Assembly (NCBI RefSeq): GCF_026342355.1
Contig: NZ_JAPEMV010000001.1
Span: 496,001 to 560,000 of the forward strand
Length of the DNA: 64,000 nucleotides
From: Streptomyces sp. NBC_00249
GTDB taxonomy: Bacteria; Actinomycetota; Actinomycetes; Streptomycetales; Streptomycetaceae
Reading direction: 5' to 3'
Of the stretch, positions 1-9,161 are shown in pieces (the first letter of the stretch is position 1; each line of letters opens with the position of its first letter). A program made the translations under genes and the position numbers. The notes beneath the pieces were generated by a model, which did not search any database, was not told where the DNA came from, and saw only the letters and a program-made list of their open reading frames with translations.

Positions 1-381
1 GTACGGGAGCCGGACACCGGGCGGCCCCGGTTCGGGACGGCCGAGTCCTCCCGGGACGACGGCGGGGCCTGGTTCGCCGGCGCCGCCCTCCACCGCGACG
101 CACAGTTCGGCCACGCCTCCTTCCCGGCCACCCCCGCCCTGGGCCCGTGGTCCGCGCGCGCGAACTCGACCTGTCCGCCGCCACGTTCGGATCGCCCGTC
201 GCCATCGAGGCGGCGAGCGCCGGGCTGCTGCTGTCGGTGGCCGCGACCGTCGTGGTGATGACGCTCCGAGGGCTGCCCGAGGACGGGTCCGCCGTCGGTG
301 CGGCTCACCGGGGCGCGGCTCGCCGAAGCGCTGCTCCCCGGTCTCGCGGTGCCGGCGGTGCGCGGCCGCGTCAAACGCTGA
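1..381 (+). pseudogene. C-terminal remnant of an unrecognised gene, two apparent frameshifts
   Basis: The left edge cuts this gene. Reading starts in frame 1 (segment ...HASFPATPALGPW), continues sensibly only in frame 3 from about 147 to 295 (hydrophobic stretch SAGLLLSVAATVVVMTL), and returns to frame 1 to end at a TGA at 379-381 (...AVPAVRGRVKR). The first shift falls in a GCGCGCGCG run near 150-160, consistent with one extra GC unit; the second, one extra base, lies near 292-299. Together they add three bases, so the flanking frames agree. I do not recognise the family. It could be a decaying gene or two assembly errors. Confidence 0.4.
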
Positions 382-603
382 GCCCGGGCCCGCGGCCGGG
401 TGTCGGGGGCGGGCAAGTCCGGCGAACCCGGCACAACGCCCGACACCCGCTCCCCACCGTCTCTTTTCAGCCATGCGGCCAATAACCGGGCTGCACCAAA
501 AGGTACTTCCCTACGGGGCTGGACGTCTGACATCTTGCGTCCACCACTCGTTTCGTACGACCCGGTAGGTGCCACCAGCACCACCGGGTCATCGGAGGAC
601 GCA
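382..603 (+). promoter_or_regulatory. Leader region of the subtilase gene
   Basis: This 222-bp gap holds no convincing gene. It carries a spaced inverted repeat, TGGACG at 520-525 and CGTCCA at 538-543 with 12 bases between, which could be an operator. A strong ribosome-binding site (GGAGG, 594-598) sits five bases before the TTG start at 604. No clear -35/-10 pair could be picked. Confidence 0.35.
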
Positions 604-2409
604 TTGATACCCCACATATCCAGCCGACCCCGACGTGCCCTGGTGCTGGCCGCCGCTCTCGGCGCCGCCCTCACCTTCGGAGCTCCCGCCGCGCTCGCCG
701 GCACCGCTCCCGTCTCCCCCTCGGCCCCCTCCGCTCCCGCGGCGGCGGCCCCCAAGGCTGCGGCCCCGGCTTCCCAGAGTGCGACCTGGGCTGCCGGCAC
801 CCGTGCCTACCTCGTCCTCACCACGCCCGGTGACAGCTCGGCCGTGCGCTCGGCCGTCACCGCCAACGGCGGCACGGTCTTCTCGTCCTTCGACCAGATC
901 GGCGTGATCGTCGCCCACTCCTCCTCGGGCACCTTCGCCACCACGATGCGCGGCGTGAGCGGCGTCCAGGGGGTCGGGGCGACCCGTACCTCGGACGTCC
1001 CGGCCGACGCCTACAACCCGGCGCTGCCCGCCAACCCGGCGCAGTCCACCACCCCGGCCGGCGAGCCGGTCCGCGCGGACATCAGCCAGATCAAGGCGGA
1101 CCAGGCCTGGGCCGTCACCCCCGGCTCCGCCTCCGTGAAGGTCGGCGTCCTCGACACCGGTGTGGACGACCAGCACCAGGACCTGGCACCGAACTTCAAC
1201 GCGGCGGACTCCGTCTCCTGCGCCTACGGCAAGCCCGACACCCGCACGGGTGCCTGGCGGGACGTGGACACCCACGGCACCCACGTGGCGGGCACCATCG
1301 CAGCCGCCAAGAACGGCAAGGGCGTCATCGGCGTGGCCCCGGGCGTGAAGATCTCGGCCGTGCGCGTCGCCGAGCCGGGCAACTCGTTCTTCTTCGCCGA
1401 GAACACCATCTGCGGTTTCGTGTGGGCCGGTGACCACGGCTTCAAGGTCACCAACAACAGCTACTACACGGACCCGTGGCAGTTCAACTGCCCGGACAAC
1501 ATCGACCAGGCCACCATCATCGAGGGCGTCAAGCGCGCCCAGGAGTACGCCGAGGGCAAGGGCTCGCTCCAGGTCGCCGCGGCGGGCAACGAGAACTACG
1601 ACCTCGCGCACAAGACGACCGACTCGGCGAGCCCGAACGACTCGACCCCGGTCACCCGCACCATCACCAACGCCTGCCTCGACATCCCGACCGAGCTCCC
1701 GGGCGTGGTCACGGTCGCGGCGAACGGCACCGGTGTCACGAAGGCCTCGTTCTCCAACTTCGGCCAGGGCGTCATCGACGTGGCGGCGCCCGGCAGCGAC
1801 ATCTACTCCACCCTCCCGGGCGGCAAGTACGGCTCCAAGAGCGGTACGTCGATGGCCACCCCGCACGTGGCGGGCGTCGCGGCGCTCCTCGCCAGCGCCA
1901 ACCCGGGCATCACCCCGGCGCAGCTGCGCGACAAGCTGGCCACCCAGGCCAACGACATCCCCTGCCCGGCCGACGGCCGCTGCACCGGGACCGCGGCGAA
2001 CAACGCGTTCTTCGGTGAGGGCCAGGTCGACGCCCTGAAGGCGGTCGGTGGCAGCACCCCGCCCGCGGGCAAGTACTTCGAGAACCTCGGCGACTTCGCC
2101 ATCGGCGACAACACGACCGTCGAGAGCCCGATCGCCGTCAGCGGGGTGACCGGCAACGCGCCGGCCACGCTGAAGGTCGGCGTGAACATCGTGCACACCT
2201 ACACCGGTGACCTCAAGGTCGACCTGATCGCCCCGGACGGCACCGTGTACACGGTCCACAACCGGGCCGGCGGCAGCGCCGACAACATCAGCCAGACCTA
2301 CACGGTCAACGCCTCCTCCGAGGTGGCGAACGGCACCTGGAAGCTGCGCGTGAACGACAACGCGGGCGGCGACACCGGCAAGATCGACTCCTGGAACCTG
2401 ACCTTCTAG
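604..2409 (+). CDS. Secreted S8 subtilisin-like serine protease with C-terminal P domain
   Basis: The protein has 601 residues. A Sec signal peptide (RPRRALVLAAALGAALTFG... then ALAG) is followed by an inhibitor-I9-like propeptide and the S8 catalytic domain. The triad is visible: Asp184 (VLDTGVDD), His224 (DTHGTHVAGT) and Ser416 (GTSMATPHVAG), with the oxyanion Asn at about 329 (AAAGNEN). Residues from about 489 to the end match a proprotein-convertase P domain (GDLKVDLIAPDGT ... NGTWKLRVNDNAGGDTGKI). The TTG start is chosen because GGAGG lies five bases upstream and the signal peptide begins just after; longer readings start in unlikely sequence. It should be an extracellular protease, and a strong hairpin follows the stop. 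Confidence 0.9.
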   Translation: MIPHISSRPRRALVLAAALGAALTFGAPAALAGTAPVSPSAPSAPAAAAPKAAAPASQSATWAAGTRAYLVLTTPGDSSAVRSAVTANGGTVFSSFDQIGVIVAHSSSGTFATTMRGVSGVQGVGATRTSDVPADAYNPALPANPAQSTTPAGEPVRADISQIKADQAWAVTPGSASVKVGVLDTGVDDQHQDLAPNFNAADSVSCAYGKPDTRTGAWRDVDTHGTHVAGTIAAAKNGKGVIGVAPGVKISAVRVAEPGNSFFFAENTICGFVWAGDHGFKVTNNSYYTDPWQFNCPDNIDQATIIEGVKRAQEYAEGKGSLQVAAAGNENYDLAHKTTDSASPNDSTPVTRTITNACLDIPTELPGVVTVAANGTGVTKASFSNFGQGVIDVAAPGSDIYSTLPGGKYGSKSGTSMATPHVAGVAALLASANPGITPAQLRDKLATQANDIPCPADGRCTGTAANNAFFGEGQVDALKAVGGSTPPAGKYFENLGDFAIGDNTTVESPIAVSGVTGNAPATLKVGVNIVHTYTGDLKVDLIAPDGTVYTVHNRAGGSADNISQTYTVNASSEVANGTWKLRVNDNAGGDTGKIDSWNLTF

Positions 2410-2429
2410 TCGGGACCCGCGGAGCCGTC

Positions 2430-2470
2430 GGGGCCATCGGGGAACAGCTCGCCTGTTCCCCGATGGCCCC
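2430..2470. terminator. Bidirectional intrinsic terminator
   Basis: A perfect 18-bp stem (2430-2447 pairs with 2453-2470) closes a 5-base CTCGC loop between two convergent genes, the subtilase and the FhuF-like gene. No U-tract follows, which is usual in Streptomyces. Confidence 0.85.
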
Positions 2471-2479
2471 CGTCCGTTC

Positions 2480-3169
2480 TCAGGTACCCCGGGTGCGCAG
2501 GACGCAGTCCCCGCAGAGCCCGCCGCCGGGCACCCGGTAGTAGAGGCAGCAGCTGCGCCGTACGAAGGCCACCCCGAGCCCTTCCTCGTGGATGAAGGTG
2601 CCGGTCCCGGCGAGGGCCCCGCCGTCGGCGAGCAGCGCGCCCGCCAGTTCCACGGCCTTCTCCCCCGGGACCCGGTCGAGCAGGACGCGCAGGGCGCCGA
2701 CGAGCCCGGAGGCGGCGTTGCCCCGCAGCACCTTCGCGGAGACGCCGAACCCCTCGCGCAGCGGGGCCTCCAGCAGGGCCAGGTTCTTCAGGACGCTCTC
2801 CCCGAGCGCCTCGGCGGGCAGCGTGGCGGCCGGTGCGGGCAGCCACAGCTCCAGCGAGGCGGCCTCGGGCATCCGCCAGTGGAGCCGGTCGGGGGCCAGG
2901 TCGGGGATCCGGCCGGCGAGGGCCGCGCAGCCGAGGCCGAGCGACCACAGCCGCGAGGCGATCCCGAACTGCGCGGTCGAGGCGGCGACCCGGTCCGGCC
3001 CGCTGCCGATGCGCCGCCCCACCTCGGCGACGTAGGGGGTGAGGTGCTCCCCGTAGAGCTCGCTCAGCGGCCGGAAGCCCGGTCCGGGCGGCTCCGCGCC
3101 GTGGGGCACGGCGAAGAACGGCCCTACGGAGGCCAGCCGGCGCAGTACGTCACCCATCCCGGGTTCCAT
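2480..3169 (-). CDS. FhuF-like (2Fe-2S) ferric-siderophore reductase
   Basis: The protein has 229 residues. Its C-terminus carries the cluster-binding pattern of the FhuF family: Cys207-Cys208, then Cys219-x2-Cys222 (CC-x10-C-x2-C). Family members reduce ferric siderophores in the cytoplasm to release iron. The start is one base from the stop of the upstream gene (TGA-C-ATG), so the two are probably translationally coupled, and a major facilitator gene lies further upstream; the set may handle siderophores. No iron box was identified. The cluster motif is clear; the substrate is inferred. Confidence 0.8.
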   Translation of the reverse strand: MEPGMGDVLRRLASVGPFFAVPHGAEPPGPGFRPLSELYGEHLTPYVAEVGRRIGSGPDRVAASTAQFGIASRLWSLGLGCAALAGRIPDLAPDRLHWRMPEAASLELWLPAPAATLPAEALGESVLKNLALLEAPLREGFGVSAKVLRGNAASGLVGALRVLLDRVPGEKAVELAGALLADGGALAGTGTFIHEEGLGVAFVRRSCCLYYRVPGGGLCGDCVLRTRGT

Positions 3170-3170
3170 G

Positions 3171-3731
3171 TCAGGCTCCGTATCCGTCGTCGGGCAGGCT
3201 CCGGTCGGGCTCCGGGCACTCGGTATGGTCCGACCCCGACAGGCCCGCCTGGTAGAGGGGCCAGTCCTCCTTGGGCGTGCCCTCCTCGGGGTCGCGGTTC
3301 CAGAAGGTGAAGGTCACGACCGTGTGCGGGGCGGGCTCGGCGTACAGGGTCCACTGGTCGGGCAGTTCGTCGGGCGCGTCCTCGCTCCACCGCGTCCGGA
3401 AGGTGGCCCCGGCCTCCTCCAGCGCCGCGGTGAGCTGCGTCCCCGTGACCGGCAGGGACGCGGAGCGGGATTCTCCCCGGCCGGGGCCCGGGAGGGTCAG
3501 TTCCTCGTGCCGGGCCGGTACATACAGGGCGTCCAGCCGGCGGCAGCGGCAGAAGACGGGCTGGAGACCGCCGTAGCCGAACCAGTGGGGCCAGCGCTCC
3601 TCCCGGTCCACGCGCCCGCTCCACTCGGGCTCTCCGTAGGCGGCCACCACCTCGCTCAGGTGGACGCCGGCGTGGAAGGCCCCGAAGCGGCCGGTGGCGG
3701 CGAGGCGGGCGAGTTCCCTGACGAATTCCAT
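3171..3731 (-). CDS. Conserved hypothetical protein
   Basis: This 186-residue soluble protein has no signal peptide or membrane segment. It is rich in Trp, Glu and Arg (ERWPHWFGYGG, DQWTLYAEP, FTFWNRDPEEG). I do not recognise a catalytic motif or family. It lies 12 bases after an MFS transporter gene and one base before the FhuF-like gene, so it is probably the middle gene of a three-gene transcript. Confidence 0.6.
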   Translation of the reverse strand: MEFVRELARLAATGRFGAFHAGVHLSEVVAAYGEPEWSGRVDREERWPHWFGYGGLQPVFCRCRRLDALYVPARHEELTLPGPGRGESRSASLPVTGTQLTAALEEAGATFRTRWSEDAPDELPDQWTLYAEPAPHTVVTFTFWNRDPEEGTPKEDWPLYQAGLSGSDHTECPEPDRSLPDDGYGA

Positions 3732-3743
3732 CCGAGGATGATC

Positions 3744-5036
3744 TCAGGCGGCCGGCCCGGCGCCCGCCCGCGGTGCCAGGTCGCCGGCGGCCAGGCCGCT
3801 CCCCCCGTCGGGCGCCCGCCCCGTACCGGCCGTGGAGCGGGCCCGGCGCACCGCCGGGCCCATCGCGTACGAGGCCGCGAGCAGGAGCCCGCCCAGCAGC
3901 AGCCACCCGGGGACGCCCCACAGCAGGAGCAGCGCCGTCAGCAGCGCCGGTCCCAGGGTGCGGGCGAGGGGCACCCCCGTCCCGAAGAAGCCCTGGTACT
4001 GGCCCGTCCGCCCGGCGGGGGCCAGCGCGAAGCCGATCTGCCAGGACCCGGCCGACTGCCGCATCTCCCCGTCGGACAGCAGCAGGGCCCCCACCAGCAG
4101 CAGCGCGGCGGCGGCCCACCCGGAGCCGGGCAGCGCGGCGGCCGCGAACACGGCGCAGGACAGGGCCGTCACCAGCCCGGACACCCGCAGCGCCCGCCCG
4201 GCACTCTCCAGGTCCCGCACCGGCCGGGCCAGCCGCACCTGGAACAGGGTCACGGCGAGGGTGTTGAGGACGAACAGCGCCGACACCAGCCACCCGGGAG
4301 CCGCCGTGCGCTGGACCACCCACAGCGGCAGGGCCAGGCTCAGCAGCGGCATCCGCAGCAGCAGGACGGCGTTCAGCAGGGTCACCAGCGCGTACGGCCG
4401 GTCGCGCAGGACCGCGAGCCGCGGCTCCCCCGCCGTCCGGCCCGGGGCCGGCGCCACGACGGGCAGCCCCCGCAGCAGGGCGGCGCAGACCAGGAAGCCC
4501 ACCGCGTCCAGGGCGAGGACCACCAGGTACGCCCGCTCGGTGCCGGCGCCCAGGGCCAGCCCGCCGAGGGCCGCGCCGAGCGCCAGTCCGGCGTTGAGCG
4601 TGGCCTGCAGGTGGGCCAGTACCCCGGTCCGCTCCCCGGGGGCGACCAGCCCGGCGAGCAGCGACTGCCGGGCGGCGGCCAGCCCGCACTGGGACACGGC
4701 GTAGAGGACGACGGCGCACAGGAAGGCGCCGTAGGACCGGACGAACAGGAGCGAGGCCACCGACGCGGCGGTGGCGAGCGCCAGCAGCACCGAGGCGCCG
4801 CGCGGGCCCCGCCGGTCGGCGAGCGCCCCGAGCGGGACCCCGGCGACGGACCCGACGGCCCAGGCCAGGGTCAGGCCGAGCCCGATCTGTGCGGGCGAGA
4901 GGCCGGCCACCCGGCTGAAGTAGAGCGCGGAGCACACGTAGTACGCCCCGTCGCCGACGGAGTTGCTCAGTTGTGCGGCGGCCAGTCGGCGCGGCGCTCC
5001 GGGCGGGGGAAGGAACCGTGTCGTCACGCGGTCCAT
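3744..5036 (-). CDS. Major facilitator superfamily transporter
   Basis: The 430-residue product shows about twelve hydrophobic segments and the MFS loop between helices 2 and 3 (GALADRRGPRGA). The ATG at 5036 is chosen because the family N-terminus (FLPPPGAPRRLAAAQLSNSVGDG) follows at once; upstream codons translate to non-membrane sequence. It is the first gene of a probable operon with the hypothetical and FhuF-like genes, which hints at siderophore or metal-chelate traffic, but MFS sequence alone does not define the substrate. Confidence 0.8.
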   Translation of the reverse strand: MDRVTTRFLPPPGAPRRLAAAQLSNSVGDGAYYVCSALYFSRVAGLSPAQIGLGLTLAWAVGSVAGVPLGALADRRGPRGASVLLALATAASVASLLFVRSYGAFLCAVVLYAVSQCGLAAARQSLLAGLVAPGERTGVLAHLQATLNAGLALGAALGGLALGAGTERAYLVVLALDAVGFLVCAALLRGLPVVAPAPGRTAGEPRLAVLRDRPYALVTLLNAVLLLRMPLLSLALPLWVVQRTAAPGWLVSALFVLNTLAVTLFQVRLARPVRDLESAGRALRVSGLVTALSCAVFAAAALPGSGWAAAALLLVGALLLSDGEMRQSAGSWQIGFALAPAGRTGQYQGFFGTGVPLARTLGPALLTALLLLWGVPGWLLLGGLLLAASYAMGPAVRRARSTAGTGRAPDGGSGLAAGDLAPRAGAGPAA

Positions 5037-5143
5037 GGGATCACCGGGGTGGCCCGCTCCCCTGGTCCAATCGGCGGCGGATCGGACGGACCACTTGGCG
5101 GCCCGGACACCCGTCCTCGGATGGCCCGGACCGCCCCGACGGC

Positions 5144-5950
5144 TCAGAGGGAGCCGAGGAACTCCAGCAGCGACCGGTTGAAGGCCTCGGGCCGCTCGAC
5201 GCCCGGCAGGTGCCCGGCCCCCTCGATCACGGTGAGCTTCGCGTGCGCCGCCAGCGCGCACATGGCCTCGGCCTCCGCGACGGGGGTGTAGACGTCGTCG
5301 GCGCCGACGAGCACCAGGCAGGGCACGGAGGCGGGCAGCGCGCTCAGCACGGGCCGGTAGTCGGGGCGCTCGGCCCGCCCGCGCAGGGCGGCGGCCGCCC
5401 CGCGGGGGTCGGTGGCCTTCATCATGGCGCTCACCCTTGCGGCCGCCTCGGGCTGCCCGGTGACGTTGTAGGGGGCGAGCATCTTGTCGATCACCTCTTC
5501 GGCGTAGGGCGCCATGCCCTGCGCGAGGAGCCGCTCGGCGACCTCCAGGCGGAAGGCGACGCCCTCCGGTGTCTCCGGGACCGGGGAGGTGTCGGAGAGG
5601 ACGAGGGCCCGTACCAGACCCGGGTGGCGCAACCTGACCTCCAGCGCGATCTGCCCGCCCATGGACACACCACCGACGACCGCCTGTTCGATGCCCAGGC
5701 GCTCCAGCAGAGCGGCCACGTCATCCGCGAAGACGCCGAGCGGGGTCTTGTCCTCCACGGCCGGGTTCCGGCCGTATCCCCGCAGGTCAGGGGTGATCAC
5801 CCGGTAGCCGGCGGCGGCCAGGGCGGCCGCCTGGGGAGCCCACATCGAGTGGTTGAACGGGTGTCCGTGGATCAGGATGACGGGAGTCCCGTCACGGGGA
5901 CCGAAGTCATCGAAAAACGTATCCGCGTCATTGCCGAATTGGGGGTTCAT
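5144..5950 (-). CDS. Alpha/beta hydrolase
   Basis: The protein has 268 residues with a complete alpha/beta-hydrolase signature: an HG motif at 28-29 (ILIHGHPFNH), the nucleophile elbow GVSMGG with Ser96, an acidic residue at 218-219 (VGADDVYTP) and His247 (GAGHLPG). It resembles 3-oxoadipate enol-lactonase and haloperoxidase-like esterases, and is cytoplasmic. The gene diverges from the GNAT gene at 6091. The 107-bp gap to the MFS gene makes a shared transcript uncertain. Substrate unknown. Confidence 0.85.
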   Translation of the reverse strand: MNPQFGNDADTFFDDFGPRDGTPVILIHGHPFNHSMWAPQAAALAAAGYRVITPDLRGYGRNPAVEDKTPLGVFADDVAALLERLGIEQAVVGGVSMGGQIALEVRLRHPGLVRALVLSDTSPVPETPEGVAFRLEVAERLLAQGMAPYAEEVIDKMLAPYNVTGQPEAAARVSAMMKATDPRGAAAALRGRAERPDYRPVLSALPASVPCLVLVGADDVYTPVAEAEAMCALAAHAKLTVIEGAGHLPGVERPEAFNRSLLEFLGSL

Positions 5951-6090
5951 GAGAGCACTTTAAGGAGTTACATTGAGCCACTCGCGTTCACCTGACAGCC
6001 CGTTGCCTTTCACCCGCGTTTTGCGCGGGGGGTGACGTCAGGAGCGCAGACTGTGCAACCACCCCACCGCCCAGAAGGACCGAAGGCTCC

Positions 6091-6777
6091 GTGCCCGTAC
6101 CCGTACTCCTCGCCGGCCGCTCCGTGCGGCTCGAGCCCCTCGCCCCCCACCACACCGAGGCCCTGGCCGTGGCCGGGGCCGAGGATCGTACGACTTACGC
6201 CTTCACTCCCGTGCCGCACGGGCTGCAGGCGTCCCACGAGTACATCGACCGCGCCGTCGCCGATCAGGCGGCGGGTCGATCGCTAGCGTTCGCCGTCGTC
6301 AGAGCCATCGATGGGCGGGTCGTCGGTTCGACCCGGTTCCTGGATCTGGACTACTGGCAAGGTCCGCTGGTGTGGCCCGCCGTGCCGGGGGTCCCCTTCG
6401 GCGATCCGGCGACCGCCGTCCCCGACGCCGCCGAGATCGGGAACACCTGGCTGTCCCCGAGCGCCCAGGGCACCGGCATCAACACGGAGGCGAAGCTGCT
6501 CATGCTCCGCCACGCCTTCGAGACCTGGGGCGTACGCCGTATCTCGCTGCGCGCCGACGCCCGCAACGGCCGCTCCCGCGCCGCGATGGAACGTCTCGGC
6601 TTCACCTGCGAGGGGGTCCGCCGGGCCCATTCGCGGGGGCTCGACGGCGCGGTGCGCAGTACGGCCTTCTACTCGGTGCTCGACGAGGAGTGGCCCACCG
6701 TGCGCTCCGTCATCGAGCTGCGGCTCTCCGGGGCCGCGCCCCGCAAGCGGCGGCGCAAGACGCTGATCCCGGCGTAA
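6091..6777 (+). CDS. GNAT-family N-acetyltransferase (RimJ/RimL type)
   Basis: The protein has 228 residues, starting at GTG (VPVPVLLAGRSVRLEPL). The layout is that of RimJ/RimL-type GNAT enzymes: an N-terminal strand with VRLEPLAPHHTEAL, a central acceptor region, the acetyl-CoA segment EIGNTWLSPSAQGTGINTEAK, and a late LRADARNGRSRAAMERLGF block. Such enzymes acetylate protein N-termini, antibiotics or small amines. The C-terminal basic tail (PRKRRRKTLIPA) is unusual. It stands alone in a divergent arrangement with the hydrolase gene. Confidence 0.85.
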   Translation: MPVPVLLAGRSVRLEPLAPHHTEALAVAGAEDRTTYAFTPVPHGLQASHEYIDRAVADQAAGRSLAFAVVRAIDGRVVGSTRFLDLDYWQGPLVWPAVPGVPFGDPATAVPDAAEIGNTWLSPSAQGTGINTEAKLLMLRHAFETWGVRRISLRADARNGRSRAAMERLGFTCEGVRRAHSRGLDGAVRSTAFYSVLDEEWPTVRSVIELRLSGAAPRKRRRKTLIPA

Positions 6778-6837
6778 CGGTCCTGCTGCGCCCCGTCCCG
6801 CCTGACCGGCCCGTACCGGCCCCGCCTTCCCCGGCCC

Positions 6838-7866
6838 TCAGCCGAGGAAGGCGGGGGCGAGGGCCGAGGTCATGAAGCGGGCCGGGGCGCCGCTGCCGTC
6901 GGCGGGCAGGGACCACAGGTCCGCGCCGAAGTCCCCGGGCAGCGAGTAGACGACCGTCCGGTCGTCCACCCACACCACCTGGTCGTCCACGCTGCGCTCC
7001 TCCGCGAGCGGGGTCTCGCGCATCGTGGCGAGGTCGAGGACGTGGAGCCGCCACGGCGCGTCGGCCGACAGTCCGGGCACCCGCTTCTTGAAGACCAGGC
7101 GGGTCCCGTCGGGCGAGAGGGAGGGGCATTCCAGGTTCTCGCGCAGCGTGGTCACCGTGCGTTCGGCGAGGTCGCCCCTGACCAGGTAGGTCTGGCCGCC
7201 GGTGGCGAGGGTCGCGTAGAAGGTCTTCTCGTCGGCGGCGAAGGTGACCCCCCAGAAGTTCACGTCGGCGTTGCGGTACTCCTTGCCGTCCTTGCGGACG
7301 GTGAAGTCCTCCAGGGAGGCGTCGTACCGGCCGGTGCGCAGGTCGAGCAGCGAGGTCCGGGTGGAGAAGTTCGTCCCGGCGTACGAGTCCCCGCCGACGA
7401 AGACCGTCCAGGCGGCGAGGTGCCCGCCGGGCGAGACCCTGGCGCGGGTGGGGATCCCGGCGAGCGGGCGCGCGGAGACCTCCTTGAGGTGGGCGTCGAG
7501 GACGACGGCCCGGTAGCTCTCGCCGACGGCGCCCTTGTCCGCCTGGAGGCAGATCCCGGTGCCGGCGGCGGAGTGGAAGCGCAGGCAGCTCACCCCGGAG
7601 GCGGTACGGGCGCCCTCGGGTCCGTCGGCGGGGGCGGTGGCGAGTTCGTCGCGGTGCGGGCCCCAGGCCATGTTGCGGAAGACGATCCGCGGGCCGCCGT
7701 CGCCCGGGCCCAGCGAGACCTGGCCGGGGGTGATGCGCGGGCCGCCGGGCTGTGCCTGGTTCTTCTCGTCGGCGCGCGAGGAGGCCCGCAGGACGGCGAA
7801 GACCCCGACGGCCGCGAGGAGCACGACGGCGGTGGCCAGGATCAGGATGCGGCGCTGGAGGGTCAT
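6838..7866 (-). CDS. Membrane-anchored beta-propeller (TolB-like) protein
   Basis: The 342-residue product begins with a short cytoplasmic tail and one membrane segment (RILILATAVVLLAAVGVFAV), then an extracytoplasmic domain with PD40-type repeats (SLSPDGTRLVF, LWSLPADGSGAPARF). This fold usually binds proteins or ligands rather than catalysing. It lies 30 bases after an MFS gene that is itself coupled to a secreted phosphoesterase, so the three are probably cotranscribed. Its specific role is unknown. Confidence 0.7.
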   Translation of the reverse strand: MTLQRRILILATAVVLLAAVGVFAVLRASSRADEKNQAQPGGPRITPGQVSLGPGDGGPRIVFRNMAWGPHRDELATAPADGPEGARTASGVSCLRFHSAAGTGICLQADKGAVGESYRAVVLDAHLKEVSARPLAGIPTRARVSPGGHLAAWTVFVGGDSYAGTNFSTRTSLLDLRTGRYDASLEDFTVRKDGKEYRNADVNFWGVTFAADEKTFYATLATGGQTYLVRGDLAERTVTTLRENLECPSLSPDGTRLVFKKRVPGLSADAPWRLHVLDLATMRETPLAEERSVDDQVVWVDDRTVVYSLPGDFGADLWSLPADGSGAPARFMTSALAPAFLG

Positions 7867-7896
7867 GGGGGCTTCGGGTCCTTCTCTTCGCGGGGA

Positions 7897-9159
7897 TCAG
7901 GCCTCGTCCGGGCGCAGCCGGACGCAGCCGGCGACGGCCAGGGCGAGGAGTACGGCGGCCACGGCGAGCGCGGGGCGGGCGCCCCACACGGTCCAGGCGG
8001 CGCCGAAGCCGAGGGAGGCGGCGAACCGGGCGAGCGCCTGGCCGGTCTGGACGAGTGCGAGCCCGCCGCCGCGGTGCTCCTCGGGGACGGCTCCGGCGGC
8101 CTCGGCCATGAGCACGCCGTCGGTGGCGGCGTAGAAGGCGCCGTGCAGCAGGAGCACCACGTAGGGCAGTGCCGGATGGTGGCCGCCGGTGAGGAGCAGC
8201 CCGTACACGGCGAGCAGGCCGAGGTGGCCGCCGAGGAAGACGCGGCGGCGTCCGATGCGGTCGGCGAGCCGGCCGAGCGGAAGGGCCAGCAGGAAGAACG
8301 CGGCGGCCGTGCCCAGCGGGAGCAGTGCGAACCAGCGGTCGGCGATGCCGGTGGCGCGCTGGAGCAGCAGGAAGACGAAGGCGTCGCTGACGGTGCACAG
8401 GCCCAGCAGCAGGGCGCACAGGCTGGTCCGGCGCAGGTCCCGGCGGCGCAGCAGGCCGAGGGAGGCCTTCAGGGAGACCGGTTCCGCGGCGGCGGAGGGC
8501 ACGGTCCGCCGGCCCGGGACGAAGAGGAGGAGGACGAGGACGCCGAGCGCGGCGACGCAGGCGCTGACGGTGAAGACGGCGTCGTACCCGTCGGCGGCCC
8601 CGCGCAGGATGACGAAGGCGAGGAGCGGGCCGATCAGCGCGCCGGCGGTGTCCATGGCCCGGTGCACGCCGAAGGCCCGGCCCCGGTCCTCGGGGGCGGC
8701 GGCGAGGGAGATCAGCGCGTCGCGGGGGGCGGTGCGCAGGCCCTTGCCGGTGCGGTCGAGGGCGAGGACGGCGCCGATGGCGGGGAGGGTGTGCGCCAGC
8801 AGCAGGAGGGGTTTGCACAGGGCGGAGAGGCCGTAGCCGATGCCGGCGAGGGCCTTGTGGCGGCCGAAGCGGTCGCCGAGGTGGCCTCCGGTGAGCCGGA
8901 CGAGGGCGCTGACGCCGTTGTAGACGCCGTCGAGCAGGCCGAAGCCGAGCGGGGAGAGGCCGAGGCCGGCGACGAGGTAGAGGGGGAGCACGGCCGTGAC
9001 CATCTCGGAGGAGATGTCGGTGATCAGGCTGACCGTGCCGAGGGCGAGCACCGTGGGGGCGAGGGCGGCGCGCCGCCCCGGGCGGGTGCCCGGGGCGGCG
9101 GCCTGCGGCTCGGGGGGCCCGCCGGGCGCGGGGTTACCGCGACTGTCCGCGACGTACAT
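7897..9159 (-). CDS. Major facilitator superfamily transporter
   Basis: The 420-residue protein has about twelve membrane segments and repeated MFS loops (GGHLGDRFGRHKALAG and LGRLADRIGRRRVFLGG). The mix of conserved acidic and basic residues suggests a drug- or metabolite-export type. The start codon follows the phosphoesterase stop after only two bases, so translation is probably coupled. Transported compound unknown. Confidence 0.82.
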   Translation of the reverse strand: MYVADSRGNPAPGGPPEPQAAAPGTRPGRRAALAPTVLALGTVSLITDISSEMVTAVLPLYLVAGLGLSPLGFGLLDGVYNGVSALVRLTGGHLGDRFGRHKALAGIGYGLSALCKPLLLLAHTLPAIGAVLALDRTGKGLRTAPRDALISLAAAPEDRGRAFGVHRAMDTAGALIGPLLAFVILRGAADGYDAVFTVSACVAALGVLVLLLFVPGRRTVPSAAAEPVSLKASLGLLRRRDLRRTSLCALLLGLCTVSDAFVFLLLQRATGIADRWFALLPLGTAAAFFLLALPLGRLADRIGRRRVFLGGHLGLLAVYGLLLTGGHHPALPYVVLLLHGAFYAATDGVLMAEAAGAVPEEHRGGGLALVQTGQALARFAASLGFGAAWTVWGARPALAVAAVLLALAVAGCVRLRPDEA

Positions 9160-9161
9160 GG

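Noticed and set aside
589..2259. Long open frame antisense to the subtilase gene
   Set aside because: It has no RBS, no family motif and Arg/Gly/Val-rich composition typical of a shadow frame in very GC-rich DNA.
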